Translations under genes and position numbers: made by a program | The notes under the pieces: generated by a model | Database searches by the model: none | Told to the model about the DNA's origin: nothing | Seen by the model: only the letters and a program-made list of their open reading frames with translations | Shown: positions 1-10,395 of the stretch, in pieces | How the letters are laid out: each line of letters starts with the position of its first letter | Position numbering within the stretch: position 1 is the stretch's first letter | Source of the DNA: Phylloscopus collybita | Lineage: Eukaryota > Chordata > Aves > Passeriformes > Phylloscopidae | Assembly: GCA_027886175.1 (NCBI GenBank) | Contig: JAJNNQ010000011.1 | Coordinates: 806,001-870,000 of the forward strand | Direction: 5' to 3' | DNA length: 64,000 nucleotides

Positions 1-80
1 AAAAAGCCAAAAACCAAAATTTTGTGATCACTGACAGCCACGCACAAACACACATAAAAACATTCCAAGGCAATAAATTT
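1..80 (-). repeat. Dispersed repeat end, inverted copy at 44.64-44.72 kb
   Basis: The reverse complement of the first ~75 bases matches the plus strand around 44,640-44,720, sharing the core GTGATCACAAAATTTTGG and the T/G-rich sequence before it. Two dispersed copies in opposite orientation indicate an interspersed element, but the family could not be named. Confidence 0.5.
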
Positions 81-2775
81 CTTTCTACTTCTTCTCCTAA
101 GACAACAAATTGATCCTCACAGCCCTGGCCCAAACCAAACTGACAATATAAAAGTAGGATATTGCAAAAACTTATTCTAATATTGTAATCTTGTCACTGA
201 AACTGTGGGAAAAGCCCAAACTCTCCAACAATATCTTTAGTGTTAGAGAGTCAAGGCATCACTTGATTCTGGCCAGGATGGGCAGCAGAAATCATTTCAC
301 CCACACATAGCCCGGGGTGCAGAGAAAATCATTCCATGACATGTGAGTTTTACTGGATTTTCCCTAAACTTTTTACAGTCTGAACCCATAGAAATCCCTT
401 GGATTGATGTTCATTGCTTCCAAGTTGCTGAGGTCTCAGGATTTGATTTCCTGTGGGACCCGGATCCCTTTGCCTCTGATGTTAATCAGGTCTGCACTCC
501 TGGAATTCCTTCTCAGCCTTTTCCAGCCCAGGTGTCTGCAGCTCTTCCAGGGGCAGTGTCTGGGCTGGGTGTTGGTTGCTGGTTGCTGATGGGCGTTGAT
601 GTTTTGTTGATGGTCGTTCTCTCTGTGGGGATCTTTTGGGCTCTTCCCAGTCTGGTGAGATGTTCAACTCATCTCTGCTGAGTGCTGTAACATCCCTTCA
701 AATAAAACCTTGCAATTCCTTTCCCCGGGGCAAAGGCCAACCGAGGCTGAGTGGAGAAATGAAATAATAAACAATTTTAAAGTCGGTCTATTTTGCACCC
801 ATCTAAGCCCAGCCAGCCCAGAGTGTGAGTGTGGCTGAGGCCCAGAGTGGAATTCTCCCGGTGTCTCCCCAGCCCCTGTGGCAGTGCAGGCACAGAAAGC
901 CCTGAAGCTGCAGCAGTGGCAGCAAGGATTGGCCCGCAGTGCCTGGAGATGCCAAGGGAGGGTGCCCAGGCAGAGCATTCCAGCAGAGGATCTGTGGGCA
1001 GGCACAGGGGCTTCCCCCGCTGTGGAGCCCTGGCTGCTGCTCCCTTGCCTTCAGTGCAGGCTCAGCCGTGGGGAATTGCAGGATCAGGACTGCACAGTCA
1101 GGAATTGTAAAGCAGGTTTGTTTTATTCCTGCTGGGACGCCTACGGGATCTTTCCACCACTGATGCCGACCTGGTGGAGACAGGTTCCAGGTTTAAATGC
1201 ACTCAGACCCCACAAAGCTGCACCTCCCTGCCCACCCATCCTTTGCCCATTCTCTGCCTTCTTGCCCTTTATATTACAATCAGCCTTTTGTGGTGCCACG
1301 CCTTCTGGTGGTCGCTGGCAGGGGTGTCCTGATGAAGTCAGAATTCTTCCTCGGTGTTCACTCTTTGACCTCCCTCTCTGAGCAGGTGCAGAGAAGGTTT
1401 GGGGAATTCCCAGGTCAGTTTGTCCTGGCTGAAACCAGCAGCCTGGTTCTTGCTGGTTTGTTAATCAACTGGTTCTGCTTTGTTGGGTCTTCACAATACC
1501 TAAGTCCAGCTTCAGTGAGTTTTAACAATACATCTTCTCTCTGTGGCCTTTACCTGGCACCCAAATTCCTTTGGATTCTGTTCATGGGTCCGACCTTACA
1601 AGTTACACTCCTATGTCTTCTGGTACAACTTGTTTCTCTTCTTTTACACAATTGCTAAATGAGCTGTATATATTTCTGTTCTCCCCTTCACCTGTTTAAG
1701 CACTTTATATGTTTCTAAAATTCTGCATTTTCATATCCATATACATTTCCCATATCAGCAGCTTCCCATCCTGCTGTTCCTTCCCACTCCTTGGGCAGGA
1801 CCCAATGTCCTGGTTGGATGTTGTCAGCAGCAAAGTCCCAAGGTGGGTCTGTCCCATGAATATCTCACAGCCCCGGCCCAAATCTCTCTCACTTGGATGC
1901 AGCCATGGGTTTCTTCCCAGCCCCCTGTGCAGGCTGTTCCAGCAGGAGGCTGGGTTAAACCCTTCCCCTCTCCTCAATTCTAAATCCTCCTGTGCCACTG
2001 AACAAGTTCCATCCTGTAATAACCCAGCACTGCTCACCCCTTTAGAAGCTCTTGTGGTTCCCAAGGCTTTGAGTTGGTGCCAGACTTGAGGAGATTCTCC
2101 TGCCATCAGTTGTCTGGCCTCAGTTCCCCTTCAGGCTGTGGCTGCACAAATCTGCAGACAATGAGGCCACTCTCTGGCCACTGGGTTCAGCATTTTAGCC
2201 CAGGAATTCCTTTGGCCTGGCTGTGTTTAATATCCACGTACAATTCAAATTCTTTTTTCCTTTCAGGGCAGTCCAGGGCAGGAGCCTCAGTTAATCTGCT
2301 TTTTAACGCTTAAAGTTCTGCTTTCCCTCTGGTCTCCATCCATCCAGTTTCCTGAGAGACTCCTGGCTCCAAAAGCCCTGCATTTCCCAGGGGCTCAATA
2401 CCAGGCTGTGAGCCCTTCCTTCCCTCCCTGGGAATAGGGGATTGCTTTTAGACCCCACTTCTCCTGGTTGCTTCAGAGGAGTTTGGAGAGGCTGGGGATC
2501 TGATTTTCCCAATTTCCCTGGGGCTGCCCACACTTCTGGGTTCACTTCAGCCCAGGCCTTGCCAGACATTTGTCACCAAGGTACAGGAGAACTAGCCTCT
2601 GTGTCACCTTTGACAATATTAATTTGCATTCCTAATTTAGCCAATAAATCCCTTCCCAGTCAATGACAATCACATTTAGGAGCAATTGTAAATTCCTGCA
2701 TTTCCATCCCCACATCTGCTAATAGAGGTTGAATAAAACACAGCTGCTCATCTTTCCCACTTATTTTCTGAATAA
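81..2775. other. Noncoding flank, no gene recognised
   Basis: Several open frames of up to 167 codons occur on both strands, but none has a recognisable domain, repeat pattern or plausible splice context. The stretch is moderately C/T-rich from about 1.2 kb on. From about 2.7 kb it grades into the 5' flank shared by the zinc-finger gene copies. I see no promoter or RNA gene here. Confidence 0.45.
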
Positions 2776-3354
2776 TCAAAGACATTTTTGGCCTTTTCCC
2801 CCCTTAGGTGTGAGATTGAGAGTGAATGGAGAGGCCCCTGTGTCTGTGAGGAAAGGCCTCCTGTCGATGCAGAGCCACCCTGAATGTTCTCCAGGGCTCC
2901 AGTGCGGTGGGTCCCTGGTGTGCTGGGAGCTCTGCCACCCCTCCCAGTCCATGTCCCTGCAGGGGTGGACTTGCTGCTGGTGAGGGTGCTGCTGTCTGTG
3001 CTTGCAGTGTCCTTGTGGCCTGCAGCTGGCAGCCTGATTCCTTGCCAGGGGCTGTTTGGGTGGGCTCTCCCCTGCCCAGGAGGGCAATGCCTGTGCCAGG
3101 TCCTTGTGGCCGAGCCGGTGCCCTGGGTGCTGGGGCCCCCTTGGGCCCTGGGCTTGATCCCTCAGGGGCTGTAGAAACTCTGCCATGGCCTTTGCCTTCT
3201 TCCCTTGGCCTTTTCCTCCTCCCTTCTTGCCTTCTTCCCCTGCTGTACCTTTGTGACCAAGTGCTGCAGGGGCATCTTGTGCCCCTCCTGCAGCCCCCCT
3301 GAGTGCCTGTGGGTGCTCATCCTCTGACAGCTGCTGAGCTTTCTGCAAAACCAT
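2776..3354 (-). pseudogene. Gammaretrovirus-like gag nucleocapsid-protease fragment
   Basis: A 192-codon open stretch antisense to ZNF-1. Its middle resembles the charged end of a class I ERV Gag followed by a decayed CCHC knuckle near residues 108-121: the Gly-His core remains but expected cysteines are replaced. Near the C-terminus, FLTDTGAS matches the aspartic protease active-site context (DTGA). No reverse transcriptase follows. It is an old ERV fragment, not a host gene. Related sequence, without the protease part, recurs beside ZNF-2, ZNF-5 and ZNF-6, so it spread with the ZNF cassette. The family assignment is inference from motif order; a coincidental DTGAS is possible. Confidence 0.5.
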
Positions 3355-4714
3355 TCATTTCTGCAGCGCCCCAAACAAAGTCATTCAAGGATAATCTCAA
3401 TCCCTCCATGTAGAATCCACATTTCCCATCTTCTTCCCCTTACCCTCATCCTTTTTCTTCCCACATCGATTCCTGCTGCTGCTTCTTGCCTTCACCATAT
3501 TCCTGCACACTGCCCTTCACCCTTTCCCTTCCCAGCACACCAACACCATCCATCCCCTGTTGTCCAAATCCCTTCCTGACTTCCCTAATTGCCCCCCTGT
3601 GTGTCCATGTCCTTAATTACCTCTGGGAGAATGTGCAAACTGCCTCGACATTCCCACAAGGGACCCTTCAGAGACATTTTGGGATCATCATCCCTTTTGC
3701 CAGGACCCCTTCCTGGCTTTCTCTTTTCCACCCTGCATGGATGCCCTGCCATGGTTACTCCCTGAAGATCCCAGTGTCCTCCCTGATGAGATTTTCAGTG
3801 CTCTCTCCCTGCTGACTCTTCCCAGCCCCCCTGATCTGTCACTCGTCCGTCTCCTGGACACTCTCGGGTCCCCAATCAATCCCCGGTGCCGCCGCCACCC
3901 AAGGGAGCCGATCACCCAAACTGGGTGAGGCACCTTCAGCTCCACTCACTGCCCGCCGCCCCGGGCAGTGGGAGGAATTCCAGAGGAGCCCCAAGGTGTG
4001 TGGAAAAATTCCCATCACCAGAGGTTTGTGTCCACAGAGAAGGTAGAGGAGCTCTGTACAAGTCATTTCATTCATAAAACATGGGAGAGGCCATGGGACA
4101 TTTCCCATGGGGTCTCTCCAGTTGTTGGAGGACGCAGCCTCCTTTTCATCCTAATTTCCTTGGCTGCATCTCCCTCTCCCTTTCCCCACTGGCTGAAGTG
4201 CTTGAGAGGTACAGACTTCCCAATGCACCTGCCACATACCCCCCTTAATATGCACCCTACTTCTGTCTGGGTAGGGATATTCACAGCTCTGTTCAGTCTT
4301 TGTTCTTCTTCTCCAAGTTCATGAATTGAGCAGGACCTTGGCTCAGCAGCAGTCTGTGTGGTCAGTGAATAACATTTTCTGGAACTGAGGGCTTCTTCTG
4401 TCCCTTCCTTATGTCCAAGTGCCTGGCCCTATCTCTAAGCATTCCCAGCATCTGTTTGTAAAGACACTTTCCTCTTCTTCCTTTCATGTCCCCTTTTGCA
4501 GGACATCCTTTTGATTTAGAAGAGGTTTTGGCTGAGTCTTGATGTTTGGGGAGTTTTTCATCTGTGTCTTGATGTTTGGAGGACTTTTTGCTTGAATTTT
4601 GGTGTTTTGGAGGTTCTTACAGACACAAGGTGCCCAATGATTTCCTAAGAGGAACTTGGCCAAGGAGGAACCCCCACCCTCAGGCGCTCTCCTCTTGTTT
4701 TTTCCCCAAACCAG
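3355..4714 (+). other. 5' flank and intron of ZNF-1
   Basis: Noncoding sequence conserved with the upstream flanks of ZNF-2, -4, -5 and -6, for example the blocks around 3.5-3.9 kb and 4.55-4.71 kb. It ends in a pyrimidine-rich acceptor (TTTTTTCCCCAAACCAG) at 4714, which defines the start of the zinc-finger exon. Unlike ZNF-3 and ZNF-5, no CpG-rich first exon was found within this window for this copy. Confidence 0.5.
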
Positions 4715-4741
4715 GGTTTTTCATTCCCAAGGAGTGTCCGG

Positions 4742-5650
4742 ATGGAGGAGGAGGAAAAGCCCCGGAGATCCCGCAGGAGGAGGGGCTGCAAACCCAGCCC
4801 AGGGAGCTGCGAGGAGGAAAGACCCCCCCTGTGCCAGGAGGGCGGCCGGAGATCCAGCCGGAGCTCAGAGCTGGAGGAGAAGCCTGATGGAGGGGAGAAG
4901 CCCCACAAGTGCTTGGAATGTGGGAAGGGCTTCAGCTACAGGTCCAAGCTGATCCAGCACCAGATGATCCACACTGGGGAACGACCCTATGAGTGTGGGG
5001 AGTGTGGGAAGAGCTTCAGCCAGAAGAAGAGTCTTAGGCAACACCAGATGATCCACACTGGGGAGAAGCCCTACAAGTGTGAGGAATGTGGGAAGAGCTT
5101 CAGAGATAGCTCAGCCCTGATCCAGCACCAGGTGATCCACACTGGGGAACGGCCCTATGAGTGTGGGGAATGTGGGATGAGCTTCAGCTGGAAGGGCAGT
5201 CTTAGGCAACACCAGATGATCCACACTGGGAAAAAGCCCTACAAGTGTGGGAAATGTGGGAAGAGCTTCAGAGAAAGCTCAAAACTGATCCAGCACCAAG
5301 TGATCCACACTGGGGAAGGGCCCTACACCTGCTTGGAATGTGGGAAGGGCTTTGGATCCAGCTCCAACCTGAGAAGACACCAGCTCATCCACACTGGGGA
5401 GAGGCCCTACAAGTGTCCTGATTGTGGGAAGAGGTTTCAGACCAGCTCTGATCTCCTCGTCCATCAGCGGATTCACACGGAGGAGAGGCCCTTCCGCTGC
5501 CCTGACTGCGGGAAGGGCTTCAAGCAGAACTCCACCCTCACTCTCCACCGGCGCATCCACACCGGGGAGAGGCCCTACGAGTGTCCTGAGTGTGGGAAGA
5601 GCTTCTCACAGAGCTCTGCTTTGACCAGACACCAACGGAGTCACCACTGA
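4742..5650 (+). CDS. C2H2 zinc finger protein, 9 fingers (ZNF-1)
   Basis: Predicted nuclear sequence-specific DNA-binding protein of 302 residues. Residues 1-53 form a basic/acidic, Arg-Ser-rich N-terminus without KRAB, SCAN or BTB; residues 54-302 are nine contiguous C2H2 fingers joined by TGEKP/TGERP-type linkers. All cysteine and histidine ligands are present. The finger exon starts at 4715 after a good acceptor; ATG 4742 is the first in-frame Met, so an upstream exon could add residues. The first Met context and N-terminus are the same in all six paralogues. An in-frame decayed finger follows the stop. The target is unknown; many tandem avian ZNFs of this sort are thought to act against retroelements, which is inference here. 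Confidence 0.85.
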   Translation: MEEEEKPRRSRRRRGCKPSPGSCEEERPPLCQEGGRRSSRSSELEEKPDGGEKPHKCLECGKGFSYRSKLIQHQMIHTGERPYECGECGKSFSQKKSLRQHQMIHTGEKPYKCEECGKSFRDSSALIQHQVIHTGERPYECGECGMSFSWKGSLRQHQMIHTGKKPYKCGKCGKSFRESSKLIQHQVIHTGEGPYTCLECGKGFGSSSNLRRHQLIHTGERPYKCPDCGKRFQTSSDLLVHQRIHTEERPFRCPDCGKGFKQNSTLTLHRRIHTGERPYECPECGKSFSQSSALTRHQRSHH

Positions 5651-5737
5651 GGGAAGCCCAGGGAGTGCCCTGAGAGCGGGAAGAGCTTCGTGCGCTGCTC
5701 CAGCTCCATCCCCCGTGGGAGGATCGGCGTTGGATGA
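5651..5737 (+). pseudogene. Vestigial zinc finger after the ZNF-1 stop codon
   Basis: Directly after TGA the same frame reads GKPRECPESGKSFVRCSSS, a linker plus the first half of a finger whose second Cys is Ser and whose His ligands are absent. The same remnant follows the stop in all six full paralogues, so the ancestor probably had one more finger. Confidence 0.6.
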
Positions 5738-6056
5738 TCCCCAGTGACCCCTGTTGGGCAGAGCCATGGTGATCGGTGGTCCTGGTGATCCCTGTTGGGA
5801 AGACACCTGTCTGGGGGGGGCTCCACATCTTCCTGTCTCCCTGTGGGCACCTGGATGAACTCAGAGGCAGGAACATCCATTGGGACACAGACAGACACTG
5901 GGAATTCCTTGAGGAGAGTGGATTTGTTGACTTTCACCCCCAGAAAATCTTTTGTTTCCTGTCCTATGTTCTGGGCCCTCAAGGAATCCTGGATGGTCTT
6001 GGAGGTCTTTTCCAGCCTCAGAGGTTCCACAATTTTGATTTCCTATTGCCCAAGTG

Positions 6057-6313
6057 TGGCCTAGTGTGATGTTATGATGTTTATATCTCCAATTGTCTGA
6101 TGGGTTTATGCTGGATATTGCACTCTGTCCCTTAAATATTGGCTCTGAAAGTAAAGTGCCGGGGAGAAGCGCGCAGTTTGTTTTCAGAAACCTTCCCCCT
6201 CCGGACTGGCCTTAAGAGTTCGAGTCAACAACTCAGAGACATGAGATGGAGAGGGGTTCTTTTCCCTCTCTCTTTTTCTCTTTTTAGTTAGTTAGTGAAT
6301 CTGGCTAAGGCGG
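6057..6313 (+). mobile_element. LTR fragment (type 3), 3'-truncated
   Basis: Matches the first ~250 bases of the elements at 31,634-32,303 and 51,500-52,174, including the CAGTTTGTTTTC block and the pyrimidine-rich stretch before GTGAATCTGGCT. It breaks off after AAGGCGG, where the retroviral pol fragment begins, so the junction is a recombination or deletion point. The left boundary is estimated from the TG start used in the fuller copies. Confidence 0.5.
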
Positions 6314-7603
6314 ATGAGTCGGAGGTGGAAAGCAGCTGTATGGAGCCCCACACGACAGGTCGCAGAGGCCACTGAAGGAGAGGGTGGATCCAGTCAATAT
6401 GCTGAACTCAAAGCCATTCAACTGGCCCTAGATATTGCAGAGAGGGAAAAGTGGCCAAGGCTCTATCTGTATACTGATTCTTGGATGGTAGCCAACGCTC
6501 TGTGGGGATGTCTGAAGAAATGGAAAGAGGCAAACTGGCAGCGTAGAGGCAAACCAGTTTGGGCTGCTGAAGAATGGAAAGATACTGCTGCCTGGTTAGG
6601 GAACCTACCTGTGAAGATTCGCCATGTAGATGCCCATGTTCCCAGAAGCAGAGCTAATGAGGAGCAGCAAAACAATCAGCAGGTAGATCAAGCTGCAAAG
6701 ATAGGGGAGTTGAAGATAGATCTTGACTGGGTGCACAAGGGAGAGTTGTTCCTAGCACGATGGGCCCATGATGCCTCAGGTCACCAAGGTAGAGATGCCA
6801 CCTATAAGTGGGCACGAGACCGAGGGGTGGATCTAACCATGGACAGCATTTCTCAAGTTATCCGTGACTGTGAGACGTGCGCTGCCATCAAGCAAGCCAA
6901 GCGGATGAAGCCCCTCTGGTACGGAGGGCGGTGGTCTAAGTACAAGTATGGGGAGGGCTGGCAGATTGATTACATCACACTGCCTCAAACCCGCCAAGGC
7001 AAGCGCCATGTGCTGACCATGGTAGAAGCCACCACGGGATGGTTGGAAACCTACCCTGTATCCCATGCTACAGCCCGCAACACCATCCTGGGCCTTGAAA
7101 AGCAGGTCCTTTGGAGGCACGGTACGCCCGAGAGAATTGAGTCAGACAATGGGACTCATTTTAAAAATAATCTTATTTAAAACTGGGCTAGGGAACATGG
7201 TATTGAGTGGGTGTACCATATCCCCTACCATGCACCAGCTGCAGGTAAGATACAGAGGTACAATGGGTTGTTAAAAACCACCCTGAAAGCATTGGGTGGG
7301 GGGTCCTTAAAAAATTGGGAGCAGCATTTAGCAAAGGCCACCTGGTTAGTTAACACCCAAGGTTCTACCAACCAAGGGGGTCCTGCTCAGTCTCAGCTCC
7401 TTAATGTAGTAGATGGAGATAAAGCCCCAGTGGCCCGTGTTAAAAGTTTGTTGGGAAAGACAGTATGGATCAACCCTACCTCGAGTGCAGGCAAACCCAT
7501 CCGTGGAATTGTCTCTGCTCAAGGATCGGGTTGTACATGGTGGATAATGCAGAAAGATGGAACAAGACGATGTGTACCTCAGGCGGATCTGAATGTGGGG
7601 TAG
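6314..7603 (+). pseudogene. ERV pol fragment: RNase H-integrase, interrupted
   Basis: One reading frame carries an RNase H domain (about residues 1-110, with QYAELKAIQLAL and the YTDSW motif), then an integrase with an HHCC-type zinc-binding region (WAHDASGH...CETC) and a catalytic core with the first two acidic residues in WQIDY and ESDNGTHF. A single in-frame TAA at 7178-7180 interrupts it. Past the stop, the place of the third catalytic Glu reads GKIQRYNG, i.e. Gln. The frame ends at 7603 with a C-terminal integrase segment that recurs in the provirus at 14 kb. There is no env: the polypurine tract and LTR follow within 130 bases. Protease and reverse transcriptase are missing upstream. 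Confidence 0.85.
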
Positions 7604-7714
7604 GACTCATATGTGAAGTGTCAAAGGTTCAAGCAAGTAAGACAGATGGAAACGTGTAAGTGTCGAAGGTCTGAGTAAGTGAGATGGAAGTTCTTATTGT
7701 GTGTCCACGATATG

Positions 7715-7729
7715 GGATAAGGGGTGGAA
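7715..7729 (+). other. Polypurine tract
   Basis: GGATAAGGGGTGGAA lies immediately before the TG that opens the LTR, as expected for the plus-strand primer of reverse transcription. The same tract sits beside the 3' LTR at 13.9 kb in opposite orientation. Confidence 0.7.
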
Positions 7730-8264
7730 TGTCCTGGGTTGACGGTGCCTTATATCCCATATCTGGACTGGGTTGTTATGTCTAACAGCCAATGCTTTGA
7801 TGGCTGTGGCTTCTACTGTGCTTGCTGCTTTTTGGCTTTGCTGCTCGCTGGCTGGCTTGCTGCTTGCTTGCTCCTGCTTGCTAACTTAGCCGCTTTTGCT
7901 TTCTGCTGCTTGTTTTTGTGCTGTTTCTGTTTTTTTTTCTTTTCTCCCTTTTCCCTTTCTCCCCCCCCCCCCCCCCCCCCCCCTGAAGATTTGGACCAAC
8001 TCTGGATCTGAGGACCTGACCTGAGGATCTCCGAGGATCTCCGAGCCCGCGGAAGAAGCTCTGTGCCCTCCCCCCACAGTAACTTGAGCCTTTTCCTTTT
8101 CTCTTGTGGGGGGAAGAGTTCTTGTCAATAAATCGGTTTTTTCCGCTTGTCTCCTCCAAAGAATTTCCTTCCCAAACCCAGGGCTGGGGGCGGGGAGGGG
8201 TGGTGGAGGTTTGTCTTAGGGGACTTCCTCTCGGAGGCTCTTCTAATTTGCCCAAACCAATACA
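7730..8264 (+). mobile_element. 3' LTR (type 1) of the truncated plus-strand ERV
   Basis: About 535 bases from TGTCCTGGG to CCAATACA, with TG...CA ends. It matches the two LTRs of the 13.4-16.3 kb provirus in reverse orientation. It contains a long pure C tract near 7961-7983. The matching 5' LTR was not found, so the element is 5'-truncated at 6314. Confidence 0.8.
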
Positions 8265-10085
8265 CAGTGTTACAATTTTGCCAGTTTAATGACGAGGCCG
8301 TCAATCCAAAGATGTTCAAACGGAAAGGCCAATCGTTTTTTGTTGTAAAATCGGCTACAGGAGCAGGAGGCTGGGCTCGTCCCAGCCCCTGACGGCAAGT
8401 CAGAGAAACTAGAAACGCGCGCACGGGGCACCCCTGGGGACAGCCCAGTTCCTGAGGGCGAAGCTCCCACTGAGGGGGGTCAGTCCCTTTTAAAGTCTCG
8501 GTCCCCTCAGGGATTGGTCCCTTTTGGATCCTTTCTATGATTGGGCCGTTCTTCGGGCTCTCATTGGCTCTTAGCAGGGTGCTTTCCACACCAATCATTC
8601 CTTCCCGCCGTGTTTCCATTGGCTGGCCGTGATCTCCAAGGAAAGCACTGGACGGTGCTCTCGGTTTTTGAGTTGTCTGGGGAAGGAAGGGGAGAAGATC
8701 CCGCTTGTCTTTGGTGTTGTCCCCTGAACTGCATTCGGGGAGGCAGCCGCACAAAACTCCTACAAAGATTTGGAACCAAACACTGCAACAGTATCCAACA
8801 ACTACTCCAGCAACGTTGCAATAGTAAGTACTTATAACAACTCAGAACTAGTTGGAAAATAAACACAGTTACAAGCAGAAATCGAAAGGCACAGCTAGTA
8901 TACAAACACAACTATTACAAAGTTTCAGCCTCGAGGGTTTTTTGTTGGTTTTGGTGGGTTTTTTTGTTTGTTTTGTGTGTTTTTTGGTTTGTTTTTTTGT
9001 TTGGTTTATGGGTTGTTTTGGGGGTTTTTTTGGTTTTGTTTTGTTTTTTTCTTTTGTTTTGGTTTTTTTGGGTTTTTTTCTGTATCTATAACAACAATTT
9101 TGTGTCAAAACCTTGGTTATGAGAAGCCAAAAAAAGACCTGTGTATTAAACCACGTTTTGCAGTTGGGGGCTTCTCTGTTCAACGTTTATGACTGAATGG
9201 TTCCTCAGGAGCCTATAAAAGTGACAGTGTAAAGAAAACTTCTCCAAAGATTCCTAAAAAATTCAGGAGTACTCTGCTGCAAAATTTGAGGCACCTCAGA
9301 GCGTTGTCACTTCAAGCTTCAAGCATTTCTATGGGAATGCTCAAGAGACAGCAGAGTTAATATATCCAACACCTCTATTTGCAAAAAGTCTTTATTTCAG
9401 GAAGGGGTATGTAGGAAGGGCAGTCTCTAAGATACAGGGGCCTAACTGCAAAGAATGACACATTTCAGGCAATTTGAGAAACTTGTCTCCTTTTATTAAT
9501 TTTTCAAACATAGATATCCAATTATTGCTAATATTTGTAATAATATTACTAGTATATTTGTGCATATAATAGCCAAATAACATTCTTTGTAAGAATATTA
9601 CAAAGATATTAATATTTGTCATATGATAACAAATGAATAATTTGGAATAATACAATATTATTACTCGTACTATTACAAGTAAACATTTCTGTGTCATTTG
9701 AATTATTGTCTACAAATACTATTTGTAATTTATTAGAAATAAGATTTGTATATAATATTTCCAATCAAATACCAATATTATTTGTAAAATTACAAATACT
9801 CTCTCTTCTTATAAATTTTTCTAACATAGATGTCCGACCATTATCCAACTATTACAACTACAGTAGGGCAGTTCAATTCCCTAAACTAAGGATGACTTTG
9901 CAAAACAGTTAGACACTGACAGCACTAAAGGGCCTCTAAAAGGAATGCTAAGAAACAACTCTCCTTATGAACACTCCGACTACCTATTTTTCTGTACTAA
10001 AGTCCATATACGACAAACTACATCCTTACAAAAGAACTAAAGCTAGAGCTCACTCCCTAACTAACTACACTACATCCCTAAGAGC
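8265..10085. other. Noncoding spacer with low-complexity tracts
   Basis: No gene was recognised. About 8,934-9,085 is an almost pure T/G tract. About 9,480-9,800 is very A/T-rich with recurring ATTTGTAAT-like words on both strands. The stretch 8,270-8,760 is GC-richer and may be another old LTR, but no clear ends were found. Confidence 0.5.
8934..9085 (+). repeat. T/G-rich low-complexity tract
   Basis: Runs of T broken by G or GG (TTTTTGG, TTTGTTT) extend over about 150 bases with very few A or C. Open frames through it give Phe/Cys/Gly-rich artefacts, not proteins. Confidence 0.8.
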
Positions 10086-10395
10086 CTAGGTTTCCGTCTT
10101 CAAGGTGTTCCACGCAGCCTCTATCAGCTTCACTGCCTTCTGTGAGGATGTGCAGGTGGAGCCAATTCCTGTCTCACCGACGCAGGCAACAGCTTCCTTG
10201 TAAGCAGAAGGTGAAGGGCAAGGCAACTCACAGATGTGTCTCCATAAGGACTCCACGCGCTGCAGCATCTTCCGTCGGCAGGAGCAGGAAAGCAGCCTGA
10301 GGATTGCCAGTGAGGAAAGCAACCATTCTGCAGTGTTGATGTGGCTGCCATAGGGTGTGAGCCCCCCCAGCAGCGCTCTGTGCAGGGAACTCCTC

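Noticed and set aside
1197..1658. 153-codon plus-strand frame with hydrophobic segments
   Set aside because: Considered as an env-like remnant, but no motif (cleavage site, immunosuppressive-type region, CX6CC) could be seen.
7881..8255. Open frames inside the type 1 LTR that recur three times
   Set aside because: Repetition comes from the LTR itself; the frames run through the homopolymer C tract and have no coding features.
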